A stretch of DNA of 64,000 nucleotides from Haemaphysalis longicornis (GCA_013339765.2 CM023448.1:283656817-283720816); one strand, 5' to 3'. Positions 23,749 through 34,379 are shown, numbered from the stretch's first letter. The notes: generated by a model not told the origin, from the letters alone. Made by a program: numbers and translations.

Positions 23749-24273
23749 CCGTATTTTTGCGATTCTAGCGCGCACCTTCTTTTGCTAAAAGCTAGCCTTC
23801 GGGCTCAAAACTGAAACAGGTTTTAAATCGGTCAGAAACATTGCCATAGGCACGAGGTCCTCTCAAACTCCAACTCAATTCAATAAAAAAATCCGTCAAT
23901 ATCACGTGAGTGAATTTCGGCGCACTCATTCCTGAATGACATACCTTGGTCAGCTGTTGCACATTTTTCTACTATTGCAATTATCCCGTCACACGTACAA
24001 TTACGAAGGTCAAGACACTTGAAATCGCAACTTCAATGTTTCCCACTGTAGTTTTTTCCCTGCAGGAGCTGGATAAGCAAGTTTACGAAGCACAATTTAT
24101 TTTTTGCTGCCGCAGTTGCACTCGCAAAATAGAATCTCCTTCTTCTAGGTAAGTAGTGTAATGTATTTTACACCTGTGCGGTAAAGCCGACGTCCAATTA
24201 TTTTTTCGGATTTTCCTGCGCGAACCTACCAGCGCGGTACAATCGGTGGCGCGTTATAATCGTGCAAATACGG
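23749..24273. mobile_element. TA-flanked MITE, Tc1/mariner type
   Basis: The left end CCGTATTTTTGCGATTCTAG and the inverted right end CCGTATTTGCACGATTATAA are similar over about 28 bp and extend into GCGCGC.ACC on both sides. TA flanks both ends (23747-23748 and 24274-24275). It is 525 bp with no transposase. The TA duplication places it in the Tc1/mariner/pogo group, though the family is not certain. Confidence 0.7.
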
Positions 24274-24868
24274 TATTCAGCTCCCCACGGCCCGCCGACT
24301 CAGCCTGACGAGCGCGTCAACCCACCCCCTGCCTGCGAGTCGAACGGACTCGCCCCGACGGCTTTTCGACTCACCGCGTCCGTCGAGTCCAAAAAACCTG
24401 TTTATTTCAGCTCAACGCGCCCTCGTCGGGTCAATGTAAATGGGGCTAATGGCGCTAGGTGCGCGCGGGAAATGCCGGGCTTGTACTGTCGTGCCAGAGC
24501 TCCCGGCCCAAATTCGTTGCACGGGGCGACGCGCCGACAGCGGGGCCGATTCACGCCTCGACCAAACTAGACCAAACCACCCGCGGCCGACAGGACCAAA
24601 CTTGCATGGCCGCAGAGTCGCCTCTCCTTTTCCCGTCGTGGCGGCTCGGCCGAATCATGCAACGGGCGAACGGCCGCGGCCGACATGCCGCTGCATGCGT
24701 GGAGACGGCTCCGCTGAGACGGCGACGGCGTCGCCTTCCCTTTCCCCGTCGGGGCGGCTCGGCTGGCGCAACCGCTTCGCCTCCATTCGACGTATTTCAA
24801 ACTTCGGCCAGCGAGAGTCCTGATTGGAGCGATTCAAATTTCTCGCGTCTGCAACGGACTCCCGGGGG

Positions 24869-24992
24869 TATAAAATCCGCCCAGAAGCGCAGCGAGGGCG
24901 GCACTTTTCGGAGGCACCGAGTGGAGAGGTGCTGTCCGCCTTCGCGCAAGCCATGTAACGCCTTTGTTACCCTTGTACATATACTGAATAAA
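24869..24992 (+). promoter_or_regulatory. TATA box and poly(A) signal 112 bp apart (LTR-like module)
   Basis: TATAAAA at 24869-24875 is followed by a GC-rich leader and then by AATAAA at 24987-24992. A TATA box this close to a poly(A) signal is typical of an LTR (U3-R-U5). The dense CpG sequence upstream (24440-24860) would be U3. I found no second LTR, primer-binding site or polyprotein, so a solo LTR or an unrelated promoter are both possible. Confidence 0.35.
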
Positions 24993-25240
24993 ACAGTTGC
25001 TTCAACTTTTCGTCGGCTCGAGAACTTCATCGCTCTGCTCTGCGCCGCGTCGATAGCGGACGGAGCTCGGATGGCCAGTCGCAGCAGTACCCACAAGGGA
25101 ACGGAATTTCGCCATCTGGAGTATACAGACACATGCTGTAAGAGAGGATACAAGAAAAGAAATGTCTGGTGCTGTCTGTTCCTCCACCCTTCTCATTTAA
25201 ATTACCATGAAGATCTAATGCCCTTAGTGTTGTCGTAGTT

Positions 25241-25330
25241 TTTTATTTATTTATTTATTTATTTATTTATTGAAAATACCTCACAGGCCCGAGGGCATTG
25301 AGTGAGGGGAATTACATGAAAACGCATAAA
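25241..25330 (-). mobile_element. CR1/Jockey-type LINE 3' end with (AAAT)n tail
   Basis: On the minus strand the sequence reads ...CAATGCCCTCGGGCCTGTGA followed by GGTATTTTCAATAAATAAAT. It resembles the LINE 3' end at 30.09-30.20 kb (CTTCGGCCCTGAGGGTACCT with an (AAAT)n tail). Confidence 0.6.
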
Positions 25331-25575
25331 AAGAGCAAGCAGCTCACGCAAGGCATAACAGATAATCAAAGGAATTAGAACTTCGATACACACAAACTTA
25401 ACTAAAGCAAAAAAATCCAGGTAGGCATACTGTGAGAAATTAACGTAAAGATGCATCATGGTTCCATACAGACAAATCAAATCAAAGAAGACATACAAAG
25501 CTTGCAGTAAAATTTGAGAAGAGAAAAAGTGTGAATTAATTAACATAGTTTGGGCATCGTTTGGGTATACTACTA

Positions 25576-25935
25576 CACTCTTAATAAAAAAGGTCGTAAA
25601 ATGGTAGTAACGGCCGTATTTAATAAATCCTCACGAACCTTACTACCCCGCGGTACGGTACGTAGGCTCTGCCACTAGCAACTGCATGGCCAAGAAATTA
25701 AGTGGGTGTAGGAAGTAGCATACACTAGATTAAGGTCGTGCTTATGACTAGGTTATGCATGGTCAGAAGGGTGTTATCGCTAGGACTTTACTAGTGAAGG
25801 TAGTGGTGCTTACTGCCTGCTTCAGTTAGCAACCCTGACTGCTGAATTTGCTACCTCCAGTTACTAAGTACCTGTAAATGCAAGTACCTTGTTAGTGTTC
25901 CGTTAGTGAATGCCACAACTTTTTTTTTAAGAGTG
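25576..25935. mobile_element. MITE with CACTCTTAA ends
   Basis: CACTCTTAATAAAAAA at the left and TTTTTTTTTAAGAGTG at the right form inverted ends around 330 bp of non-coding DNA rich in TAGTAA/GGTAGT motifs. No target duplication is obvious, so superfamily is left open. Confidence 0.5.
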
Positions 25936-26664
25936 CACGTTCTGGGTGCTTTTACATTTCCCTAGTCGCCGGTATGGGGAGTCCTTTTGTTGTGTTTACT
26001 TGGGCGCGATTCGCGGAATAAGTGAGACAAGACGGTAGTGCGACATGGGGAAGTCTTTCTTTAATCGGCATCAGCATCTGCCGTATAGAAAGTTCTAGGC
26101 TGTTCGTCTTGGGTCCAAACTCAGGAGATGACGCTTCTCTTAGGCGTTGGTGGGTAGGTACGGGCGAGTTCTTGACACCGACCCGACGTTGAAGGGGTCA
26201 TGAACACAAAATAAAATTTTGTTCAGTTTGAAAAAGCTGCCCTTGGTAACTCCCACAATTCTATTCCAGCAACGAAAGACGTTTTTAACTAAAAAAAAAC
26301 AACAACGGAAGAAGTATACAAAAACTCAAATTTTGTGCTACCTGCAGACGTCATCAGTGATGCAATAGAAAGAAACACTAAAACAATAATAATCAGTGCG
26401 TGTCAGCATTCAAGCGATGCTATCAAACGGAACTGAATGCCCTACTAGAATATCCAACTCATGTTTCTTGGTGGTGACCACTTTGGTAGACGGCTACCAA
26501 TCGCACCAACAAGACTCCGACGTAATAAATGCCTCTCTCGAGAAAGCGGCTGGCGAGGTGACATAAACACATCGTGAATTCGGCCGATGGCCCTCTTGTA
26601 TCATTTATTTCCCCCTCAACGCAAGGCTAACACCATCTCCGTTTCGCCAATAAACTCATTCATT
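25936..26664. other. No gene recognised; LINE-tail-like end
   Basis: No conserved protein is encoded. The right edge (CGCCAATAAACTCATTCATT) resembles a LINE poly(A) signal with an (ATTC)n tail, into which the following hAT element inserted. Confidence 0.35.
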
Positions 26665-27481
26665 CATGGTTCTCAGCCATGGATGTGTCGGAGACCCCAG
26701 ACCGGTGGAAGCGACGGGGGACCCCTCACAGCTGAGGAGGGGAGGGGGAGGAATACGTAAGTAGATTAACATTCCATTTCTGCAGTTCCAACCAAAATGC
26801 CTGCAGGCTGCCAGTGGCAAACGTTGCCTTTATCACTGTTTCTTCCGAAGCTCCATCAATTTTCAGCGTCGATACGTTCATGTACAGGGTAATTTCCCTC
26901 CGCTTCAAATGTGACCACAAGCTATGGGCCTGGGGCAGATTCTCGGGAGTAGTCCTTGATGCGGCAACCTATACATAGTGTGCACATATTGACCATGATT
27001 ATGGTTCTGTTACTCGCAGGAACTACCCCAGAGCCTACGAGATTACTGAGCAGCTTAAAGGGAGATTAGCCGTCCCCACTCTTCGGGCTCAACCAAGTTT
27101 AAAGCTTAAAAAAAAAAGAAAAACCTTACTGGTTATGTGGAAGAGGGAAAGAGGTTGGCTGAAACAATCTTCGCTTGGCTTCTGTGGAACTGTGACTGTG
27201 TGGAAGAGGGAAAGAGGCTGGCTGAAACAATCTTCGCTTGGCTTCTGTGGAATTGTGACTGTGTGACGGGTGGAATGACTCTCCGAATGGCGTATGAGTT
27301 ACACAAAAAAATCTTTTTTTTTTTCGGCAGCGAGTTGCTCGCGGAACCCAGAAATAGGGTGCCTCGATATGTGCCTGGCATCGAGGCACCCTACTATGGC
27401 GCCTTGAAGCCACCACAACCCTACCCAGAAATGGATTCGCAGATCCCCTGGTGTCCGCGGACCGCCATTCGAGAACCACTG
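26665..27481. mobile_element. hAT element with CAGTGGTTCTC-type ends
   Basis: The left end CATGGTTCTCAGCCATGG and the inverted right end CAGTGGTTCTCGAATGGC are recognisably related. The flanks CATTCATT (26657-26664) and CATTCCTT (27482-27489) match at 7 of 8 positions, as expected for a hAT duplication. The interior contains a 63-bp tandem pair (27137-27262) and a 13-bp stem (27356-27368 with 27380-27392). No transposase frame is seen. Confidence 0.7.
27137..27262. repeat. Two 63-bp tandem units
   Basis: The unit beginning GTGGAAGAGGGAAAGAGG repeats once with a few substitutions. The period is a multiple of three, so both strands stay open across it; I do not regard either frame as a protein. 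Confidence 0.85.
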
Positions 27482-27484
27482 CAT

Positions 27485-28750
27485 TCCTTGTAAAATATTT
27501 GAACATGTCATATTCTCTAACCTCGTTAATTTTCTTGATTCAAACTCATTTTTTACTGAACCACAACACGAATTTCGTAAGCACTACTCGTGTGAAACGC
27601 AGCTTGTATCTCTTACACACAAAATACACGCCATTCTTGATAACCATTCCACTGTAGATTGCATTTTTTTGGACTTTTCAAAGGCGTTCGACAAAGTATG
27701 TCATAAATTACTATTCCATAAACTCAGTTGCCTTAATATAAATCACCCCCTTTTAAAATGGATCGAATGCTTCTTACTTATTCGACAGCAGTTTGTTACC
27801 GTTAACAACTATGACTCAGCCTTAATTACTGTCATTTCTGGAGTTCCCCAAGGCTCCGTGCTTGGCCCATTATTATTCCTCATATATGTTAACGACATTC
27901 CCAACTGCGTTAAATCCAGTATTCATTTGTACGCTGATGACTGCGTTCTTTTTCGAGAAGTTACCAATACAATGACATGCATGCACTACAATCAGGCCTA
28001 GATAACATTTCCACTTGGTGCGAAAATCGGCTCATGAATTTAAATATCGCGAAATGTAAGGCAATGAGGATAACACGTACATCGATCACCATACCTTCTT
28101 ACTTCATTAAAGGACTACAATTTGGAGTAGTAAACAATTATAGATATCTTGGAGTCCACATATCCGACAATTTAACTTGGAATGTCCACATTGATCACAT
28201 TATTAATAACGCTAACCGGACCTTAGGATACATTAGGCGAATCTTCGCTCTGGCCCCCTCCTCCTTAATGTTACTTCTTTATAAAACACTAGTTAGAACC
28301 AAACTTGAATACGGAGCCGCAATATGGGACCGAGACCAAACATACTTAATCAATAGACTTGAAATGGTTCAGGTTAACTCTGCTCGTTGTATTTTCTCCA
28401 ACTTCCATCGCACCGCCAGTATATCATCCATGAAAGCCAGCCTCAATTTGCCTGATTTAGTTACCCGTCGCAAAATAAAACGACTTTGCTTATTCCACAA
28501 AATATTTTATAATCCCACATTAAGCAACAACCTAATTTCTCCAACAAACTACGTATCATCACGTTGTGATCATGTCCACAAAGTTGCCATCCCTATGAGT
28601 CACACGCGTTCGTACGCATGTTCATTCATTCCACGAACATCACGCGACTGGAACGGCCTTCCGCGGCAGCAACTGCGACAACCATCGTAAGCAATGACGC
28701 TTCCCGATCAGTTATCAGCAATCAAAACCACTCCAATGACTATGAATGAT
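27485..28750 (+). mobile_element. CR1/Jockey-group LINE, reverse transcriptase (5'-truncated)
   Basis: The frame from 27485 to about 27980 runs KIFEHVIFSNLVNFLDSN, then DFSKAFDKV (RT motif A), GVPQGSVLGPLLFLIYVND (motif B) and YADD (catalytic motif C). A two-base frame change near 27970 moves reading into the next frame, which continues through NISTWCENRLMNLNIAKC, YRYLGVHIS and a C-terminal FIPRTSRDWNGLP. The endonuclease domain and ORF1 are absent, so the copy cannot move itself. The 3' untranslated part appears to resume at 30055-30200 after two intervening insertions of the inverted-end family. Confidence 0.88.
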
Positions 28751-28754
28751 TATT

Positions 28755-29427
28755 AAGTGCGAATGCACTTCTTAAGCGAGCCTGAAGCGTCCGCCGCCGT
28801 CCGCATTCCGCCGCCGTCCGCATAGCAACAGCTGCGGGTGCGCGCGCTCCTCGTCTTCCTTGGCAACGGGGGGAGATGTGCGCGCGCTGCCTGGCCGCTG
28901 ACATGGCACATACCCACGTGGGGGATTGGCCAGGAATCTCCTCGTCTTCCTTGGCAACGGGGGGAGATGGGCGCGCGCTGCCTGGCCGCTGACATGGCAC
29001 ATACCCACGTGGGGGATTGGCCAGGAATCGGGCGTGAGAAGGGCTAATGCACCCGCTTAAAGGAGTACTGACACGAAATTTCAAAGCTGAGATCCGCTCT
29101 AGCAATCAAGTACAACGACAACACAAATAGGTGTCTGTGCATGGCACATACCCACGTGGGGGATTGGCCAGGAATCGGGCGTGAGAAGGGCTAATGCACC
29201 CGCTTAAAGGAGTACTGACACGAAATTTCAAAGCTGAGATCCGCTCTAGCAATCAAGTACAACGACAACACAAATAGGTGTCTGTGAATAAATGCATCTT
29301 TCTTTCTTTGTAGTTGTGTGTGTGTGTGTGATCTCTCTTTCGCGAACATTACCGAACCGCGCAAATTCAACTCCTGCATTCGCACTTTCACATTCTTCCC
29401 CTCGGGGAAATGCGGGGAATTTTTTTT
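28755..29427 (+). mobile_element. Inverted-end GC-rich element, copy A
   Basis: The 5' end is the hairpin AAGTGCGAATGCACTT; the 3' end carries GTGCATTCGCACTT in the opposite orientation, then TCACATTCTTCCCC and GGGGAAATGCGGGG. The interior holds a 91-bp unit twice (starts 28847 and 28938) and a 147-bp unit twice (28993 and 29140), both with CCCACGTGGG (an E-box). A TG run precedes the 3' end. No protein is encoded and the superfamily is unknown. Confidence 0.75.
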
Positions 29428-29519
29428 CTCTTGTGTTGGCTTGATCATTCTCGTAAAAGCAATGTTGGCTTCTTCTTGTAGTTCTTGACCCTTTGTGCAC
29501 AGAACTTGTGAACTTTTTT

Positions 29520-30054
29520 AAGTGCGAATGCACTTCTTAAGCGAGCCTGAAGCGTCCGCCGCCGTCCGCATTCCGCCGCCGTCCGCATAGCAACAGCTGC
29601 GGGTGCGCGCGCTCCTCGTCTTCCTTGGCAACGGGGGGAGATGGGCGCGCGCTGCCTGGCCGCTGACATGGCACATACCCACGTGGGGGATTGGCCAGGC
29701 ATCTCCTCATCTTCCTTGGCAACGGGGGGAGATGGGCGCGCGCTGCCTGGCCGCTGACATAGCACATACCCACGTGGGGGTTGGCCAGGAATCGGGCGTG
29801 AGAAGGGCTAATGCACCCGCTTAAAGGAGTACTGACACGAAATTTCAAAGCTGAGATCCGCTCTAGCAATCAAGTACAACGACAACACAAATAGGTGTCT
29901 GTGAATAAATGCATCTTTCTTTCTTTGTAGTTGTGTGTGTGTGTGTGATCTCTCTTTCGCGAACATTACCGAACCGCGCAAATTCAACTAGAATGTGAAA
30001 GTGCGAATGCACTTTCACATTCTTCCTCTCGGGGAAATGCGGGTCAATTTTTTT
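29520..30054 (+). mobile_element. Inverted-end GC-rich element, copy B
   Basis: Same layout as copy A, with the 91-bp unit twice and the 147-bp unit once. Its 3' hairpin is altered: it reads GAATGTGAAAGTGC-GAAT-GCACTTTCACATTC in segments, a 14-bp perfect stem with the 4-nt loop in the reverse orientation to the other copies. It faces copy C across a 353-bp spacer. Confidence 0.75.
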
Positions 30055-30205
30055 ATTGTGTGTTCTCGCGCAACTCTCCCTTTTTGTATGTTTGCTTGAT
30101 ATGCACTGTAAGCTGTACTTGTTCGTGAATCCGAAAACCCACTCCCCTCTATAATGCTTCGGCCCTGAGGGTACCTGTAAATAAATAAATAAATTAATTA
30201 ATTCA
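30055..30205 (+). mobile_element. CR1/Jockey-group LINE 3' end with (AAAT)n tail
   Basis: The sequence CCCACTCCCCTCTATAATGC then TTCGGCCCTGAGGGTACCTG and (TAAA)n is a LINE 3' terminus. It probably belongs to the LINE at 27485-28750, with copies A and B inserted in its 3' untranslated region. Confidence 0.6.
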
Positions 30206-30407
30206 ATCTCCCAGCTTCGCTTGCTGCATCTTTCTTTCCTCCTCAGTGCCGGTGCTCCCATTCGGTGCTTCTGAACTGGAGTTCTTCCTTTAATATTGAT
30301 TTCCCAATGACGTTTTCGAATTATTCGGAGAAAGCGCTGAGTGCCCAATTCTGTGAAAAATCGTCGTTTACCGGCCAAGAAAATTACCGCCACTGTAAAG
30401 AGTAAAT

Positions 30408-31081
30408 AAAAAAAAATTGACCCGCATTTCCCCGAGAGGGAGAATGTGAAAGTGCGAATGCACGAGTTGAATTTGCGCGGTTCGGTAATGTTCGCGAAAG
30501 AGAGATCACACACACACACACACAACTACAAAGAAAGAAAGATGCATTTATTCACAGACACCTATTTGTGTTGTCGTTGTACTTGATTGCTAGAGCGGAT
30601 CTCAGCTTTGAAATTTCGTGTCAGTACTCCTTTAAGCGGGTGCATTAGCCCTTCTCACGCCCGATTCCTGGCCAATCCCCCCCGTGGGTATGTGCCATGC
30701 ACAGACACCTATTTGTGTTGTCGTTGTACTTGATTGCTAGAGCGGATCTCAGCTTTGAAATTTCGTGTCAGTACTCCTTTAAGCGGGTGCATTAGCCCTT
30801 CTCACGCCCGATTCCTGGCCAATCCCCCACGTGGGTATGTGCCATGTCAGCGGCCAGGCAGCGCGCGCCCATCTCCCCCGTTGCCAAGGAAGACGAGGAG
30901 ATGCCTGGCCAATCCCCACGTGGTATGTGCCATGTCAGCGGCCAGGCAGCGCGCGCCCATCTCCCCCCGTTGCCAAGGAAGACGAGGAGCGCGCGCACCC
31001 GCAGCTGTTGCTATGCGGACGGCGGCGGAATGCGGACGGCGGCGGACGCTTCAGGCTCGCTTAAGAAGTGCATTCGCACTT
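30408..31081 (-). mobile_element. Inverted-end GC-rich element, copy C (inverted)
   Basis: This is the reverse complement of copies A and B. It ends at 31066-31081 with AAGTGCATTCGCACTT and begins with AAAAAATTGACCCGCATTTC, matching the end of copy B. It has the 91-bp unit twice and an extra copy of the 147-bp unit, as in copy A. With copy B it forms an inverted repeat with arms of 535 and 674 bp. Confidence 0.75.
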
Positions 31082-31085
31082 AAAA

Positions 31086-31165
31086 CACATGTGATTCGAT
31101 GAGATTTGAACCCGAGTTTCCACGGTAGTATCCCAATGCCCCACCACTGCGCATTTTTTCCCCTT
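31086..31165 (-). mobile_element. tRNA-derived SINE head (remnant)
   Basis: The minus strand reads GTGGTGGGGCATTGGGATAC, then CTCGGGTTCAAATCTCAT, which carries A-box-like and B-box (GGTTCAAATC) sequences at tRNA spacing. No body or tail is recognised. Confidence 0.4.
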
Positions 31166-31389
31166 TAATACATGGGAAATTTAGGCACACTCACGGTCAC
31201 ACATAGCGAGTAATGCACAATACAAAAGCTAACAGGCATCGAAGAAGGAGCACATAAGTCCGTCTGTGGTTTGTCAACGTTCAAAACCCAGGCAAGCAGA
31301 CACAAACGTCCAAAAAATACAGCCATCCCGGTGGATCACTCCGCGCCGCATAAACACTACTCACTACCGCAGCCAGTTCACGAAAAACG

Positions 31390-31830
31390 GGCTTAGTTAA
31401 GACCGGGGGATTGCGCATGCCGGTCAGTCATGCGGCTATTCCACAAGCTGTGCAAACCCACAAAAACGTCGTAAGGCACCCGCTGAACTCCAAGAAAAGG
31501 CAGGAAACGAACTGTGTAATGAGTAATTTCGATGTCCTTTTTGAGAGCACGCTGCAAAACGTCCCAGAAGAACACTGCGTCATGGCACCCCACAAAACAA
31601 TGATCGATTGTCTCTGGTTGATTGCATAGCAGACAATTGTCCGACCAAGGAACAGGCATTCACTTTTCGCGCAGCCATGTTTTAACTGGGAGTGTGGAAG
31701 GATGAAGCTTGAAAAAAAAAAAAAAAAAAACGTTTTCGCATGACACGTTTTTCGCATGACACTCATGACACATTTTAAAACATCAATTTTATGGTGAATT
31801 AAGTAAGGGTGGCGATAAATAGGCACCGGG
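31390..31830 (-). mobile_element. LINE C-terminal zinc-binding fragment (inverted partner)
   Basis: The minus strand reads SDNCLLCNQPETIDHCFVGC then HDAVFFWDVLQRALKKDIEI. This is the reverse-transcriptase zinc-binding region (C..C....T.DH.F..C) found after the RT of L1/Tx1- and I-like LINEs. It converges with a second copy on the plus strand at 32126-33430. Confidence 0.7.
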
Positions 31831-31850
31831 AATGAACTTTCAATTAGTAT

Positions 31851-31901
<51 letters not shown>

Positions 31902-31937
31902 GTGGTGGTGGTGGTGGTGGTGGTGGTGGTGGTGGTG
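31851..31937. repeat. (TAG)n followed by (GTG)n microsatellite
   Basis: About 17 TAG units run directly into about 12 GTG units between the two convergent LINE fragments. Confidence 0.9.
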
Positions 31938-32125
31938 TTAGCTATATTTGATAAAAGTGGGAGGGGAAAGGGGAGAGATCAAGGGTGCCTACCCTGATTA
32001 AACTGATTAGCACTCTGGTCTAGTTTCTGGCTAAAAACAAAGACACGAAATTGAAAAATCATGCACCCCTCCGTCAAACGACGATGATGGTTGAACGTGA
32101 AGCTTTCTCGTGACGTATTCTTTGG

Positions 32126-33430
32126 TTGTCGTCTAAGTTTTCCAAATCGTTCCGACCACGTCTAAATGGCGTTCAAGAAGCCCTTAATCTGACCAGGAGG
32201 TTTTGTGCCGTCTGGAGCGGCTGTGAATATGGAAAAAAAACAAAGGGATTTTGGTCTGGTGAATGGGGTACGAAACCCTCCTTATTTGCTGTCATTACTT
32301 GGGATAAGGACGCACTTCAATACCTGGGTATGCCTTTGCACCAAATACGAAACACCGGGCCGCACTGGTCATTGGCACTCCAAAAAGTCAAGCGATGCAT
32401 GGCATGCATGGGGCGAGAACTTTCTGTGTTTGCGCGTGCGCAGATTTGTAATTTCTTCCTTGTCGCAAAGCTTGTTTATGTGCTGCAAGTACTTCATTGT
32501 GCGCGTTCTGAAGTACAAGCTCTACATAGAGTTTTTGCGACTTTTGTGTGGGGGTCTCAATGAGGAACCTATATATAATGCGTGGACAATTTGTTTCTTC
32601 CATTAGTGTCTGGGGGTGCTGGGCCGACAGATTGTTTGTACACCAGCTTGTTTCTCGGTTTTTCTTCTATAAAGTGACGCATCATCCACTTCTGTTAAAC
32701 GTTATTCAACAGCGAATAAGTTTTCATTTACCTTTTCTGCCTGTCTGCACGGGTGAAGTTAGTACGAAGCCGCCACGGAGCTTTTTAAACGAGGTGGTCG
32801 ACACCTCTCACTTTCTTACTGTGAGGTTTTCCCCGCAATATCTGTTTACCCTTTCCCAGGAAGGCTTTTACGAACACTTTATTATAGAGTCTGTTCCCAG
32901 TGCCGGTTTATCGCCAGTCTTTTATTGGCCACCACAAGGACAGTGTTTTGAAGCGCGTCACACGTATACGTCTTCCGCCAAATGCAAAAGCGTTTTTCTT
33001 TAAGCTGCATACATCAACACTCCCAGTGAAAACGTGGTTGTGCGAGGAAGGAGTGTCTATTCCTTGGTGTGATAATTGCCGCTTATGTAATCAACCTGAA
33101 ACTATTGATCATCGTTTTGTTTTGTGCCCGGATGCGGTGTTTTTTCTGGGATATGCAACGAACTGTTAAAAAGGACACGGACATTACCCCTTATATAATT
33201 CGGTCCTTGCCTTTTCGAGATACTACTGGAGTGCCCTATGATATATTTGTTGTGATGGGATTGTATAGCTTAAGGAAGTGCCGCATGACTGACAAGGCAC
33301 GCGGAACCCTCTGGCCCAACGAAGTCCATTTTTCGGGAGCAGGCTGCGTTGGTGCGGAGCATTGGGACCCACCAGAATGGCTGCATCTGTTGGACGCGTG
33401 TGTCTGCTTGCCGGAGTTCTGACGGACGGC
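32126..33430 (+). mobile_element. LINE 3' half with zinc-binding tail
   Basis: Broken frames give FSGEWGT.PSLF-type and YLGMPLHQI segments, then VFARAQICNFFLVAKLVYVL. The zinc-binding region CDNCRLCNQPETIDHRFVLC is followed by DAVFF and SLPFRDTTGVPYDIFVVM. At least three frame changes separate these blocks, so it is dead. The order (RT thumb, linker, zf-RVT, short C-terminus) is that of L1/Tx1-like elements, but the catalytic RT part is missing. Confidence 0.75.
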
Positions 33431-33524
33431 TTATTTTAGCTGCAGTGATGTGCATCTTCTTGGATGACTGATAACTTTTGTAGGCTGTAATAAGTGCAGT
33501 TTGTTCTTTCCACGCAGTAAAGGA

Positions 33525-33610
33525 CAAAAATGACGAAGTGGAGCAGTCGGATAGAGGCCGGCTTCGTAAGACGCGGGGCTCAGGTTCGATTCCGGCCATG
33601 GGAAGCGTTT
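33525..33610 (+). mobile_element. tRNA-derived SINE, second family, copy 1
   Basis: GTGGAGCAGTCGGATAGAGG (A box) and CAGGTTCGATTCCGGCC (B box) lie at tRNA spacing, followed by ATGGGAAGCG and a T-rich stretch. Related heads occur at 39935, 53300 and 59240. Confidence 0.6.
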
Positions 33611-33733
33611 TGCTTTATTTCACTTCGGCGTTTTCCCGTTACAGACGAAATCAATGAGAACACTAAAGCTGCTTTAAAAATCTGCAGTTGCCGGAACCAG
33701 CGCAGCGCTCAAGGTACATTCAAACATTTTTTT

Positions 33734-34246
33734 AAGTGCGAATGCACTTTATAAGCGACCCTGAATTCCGGCGACCGCCGTCCGTCCACATAGCAACAGC
33801 TGCGGGTGCGCGCGCTCCTCGTCTTCCTTGGCAACGGGGGGAGATGGGCGCGCGCTGCCTGGCCGCTGACATGGCACATACCCACGTGGGGGATTGGCCA
33901 GGAATCTCCTCGTCTTCCTTGGCAACGGGGGGAGATGGGCGCGTGCTGCCTGGCCGCTGACATGGCACATACCCACGTGGGGGATTGGCCAGGAATCGGG
34001 CGTGAGAAGGGCTAATGCACCCGCTTAAAGGAGTACTGACACGAAATTTCAAAGCTGAGATCCGCTCTAGCAATCAAGTACAACGACAACACAAATAGGT
34101 GTCTGTGAATAAATGCATCTTTCTTTCTTTGTAGTTGTGTGTGTGTGTGTGATCTCTCTTTCGCGAACATTACCGAACCGCGCAAAATCAACTCGTGCAT
34201 TCGCACTTTCACATTCTTCCCCTCGGGGAAATGCGGGGAAATTTTT
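33734..34246 (+). mobile_element. Inverted-end GC-rich element, copy D
   Basis: It begins AAGTGCGAATGCACTTTATA and ends with GTGCATTCGCACTTTCACAT then GGGGAAATGCGGGGAAATTT. It has the 91-bp unit twice and the 147-bp unit once, like copy B. The segment next to the 5' end (TATAAGCGACCC) is shared with copy E rather than with A-C. Confidence 0.75.
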
Positions 34247-34379
34247 CTCTGGAATGACGGACGTAGAAACAAGAAGAAAACAAACTTCATCTTCGGGGTC
34301 TTCCATAATGCGCACATACATCATAAAAAAACCAGAAAGGATAAAAAATGGTCGTGTACACGCATGTTCGTTCTCCCGT

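Noticed and set aside
24459..25238. 259-codon plus-strand ORF
   Set aside because: It spans a GC-rich block, a TATA box and a poly(A) signal. The product is low-complexity and has no homology I recognise.
28740..29105. ORFs of about 110-120 codons repeated at 28.7, 29.5, 30.7 and 33.7 kb
   Set aside because: They look conserved because the DNA is a repeat. Frames are open on both strands and change with the number of tandem units, so there is no sign of protein-level selection.
28847..29286. CRISPR-like array (regular repeats)
   Set aside because: The 91-bp and 147-bp units are contiguous tandem duplications without unique spacers, in a eukaryotic genome.
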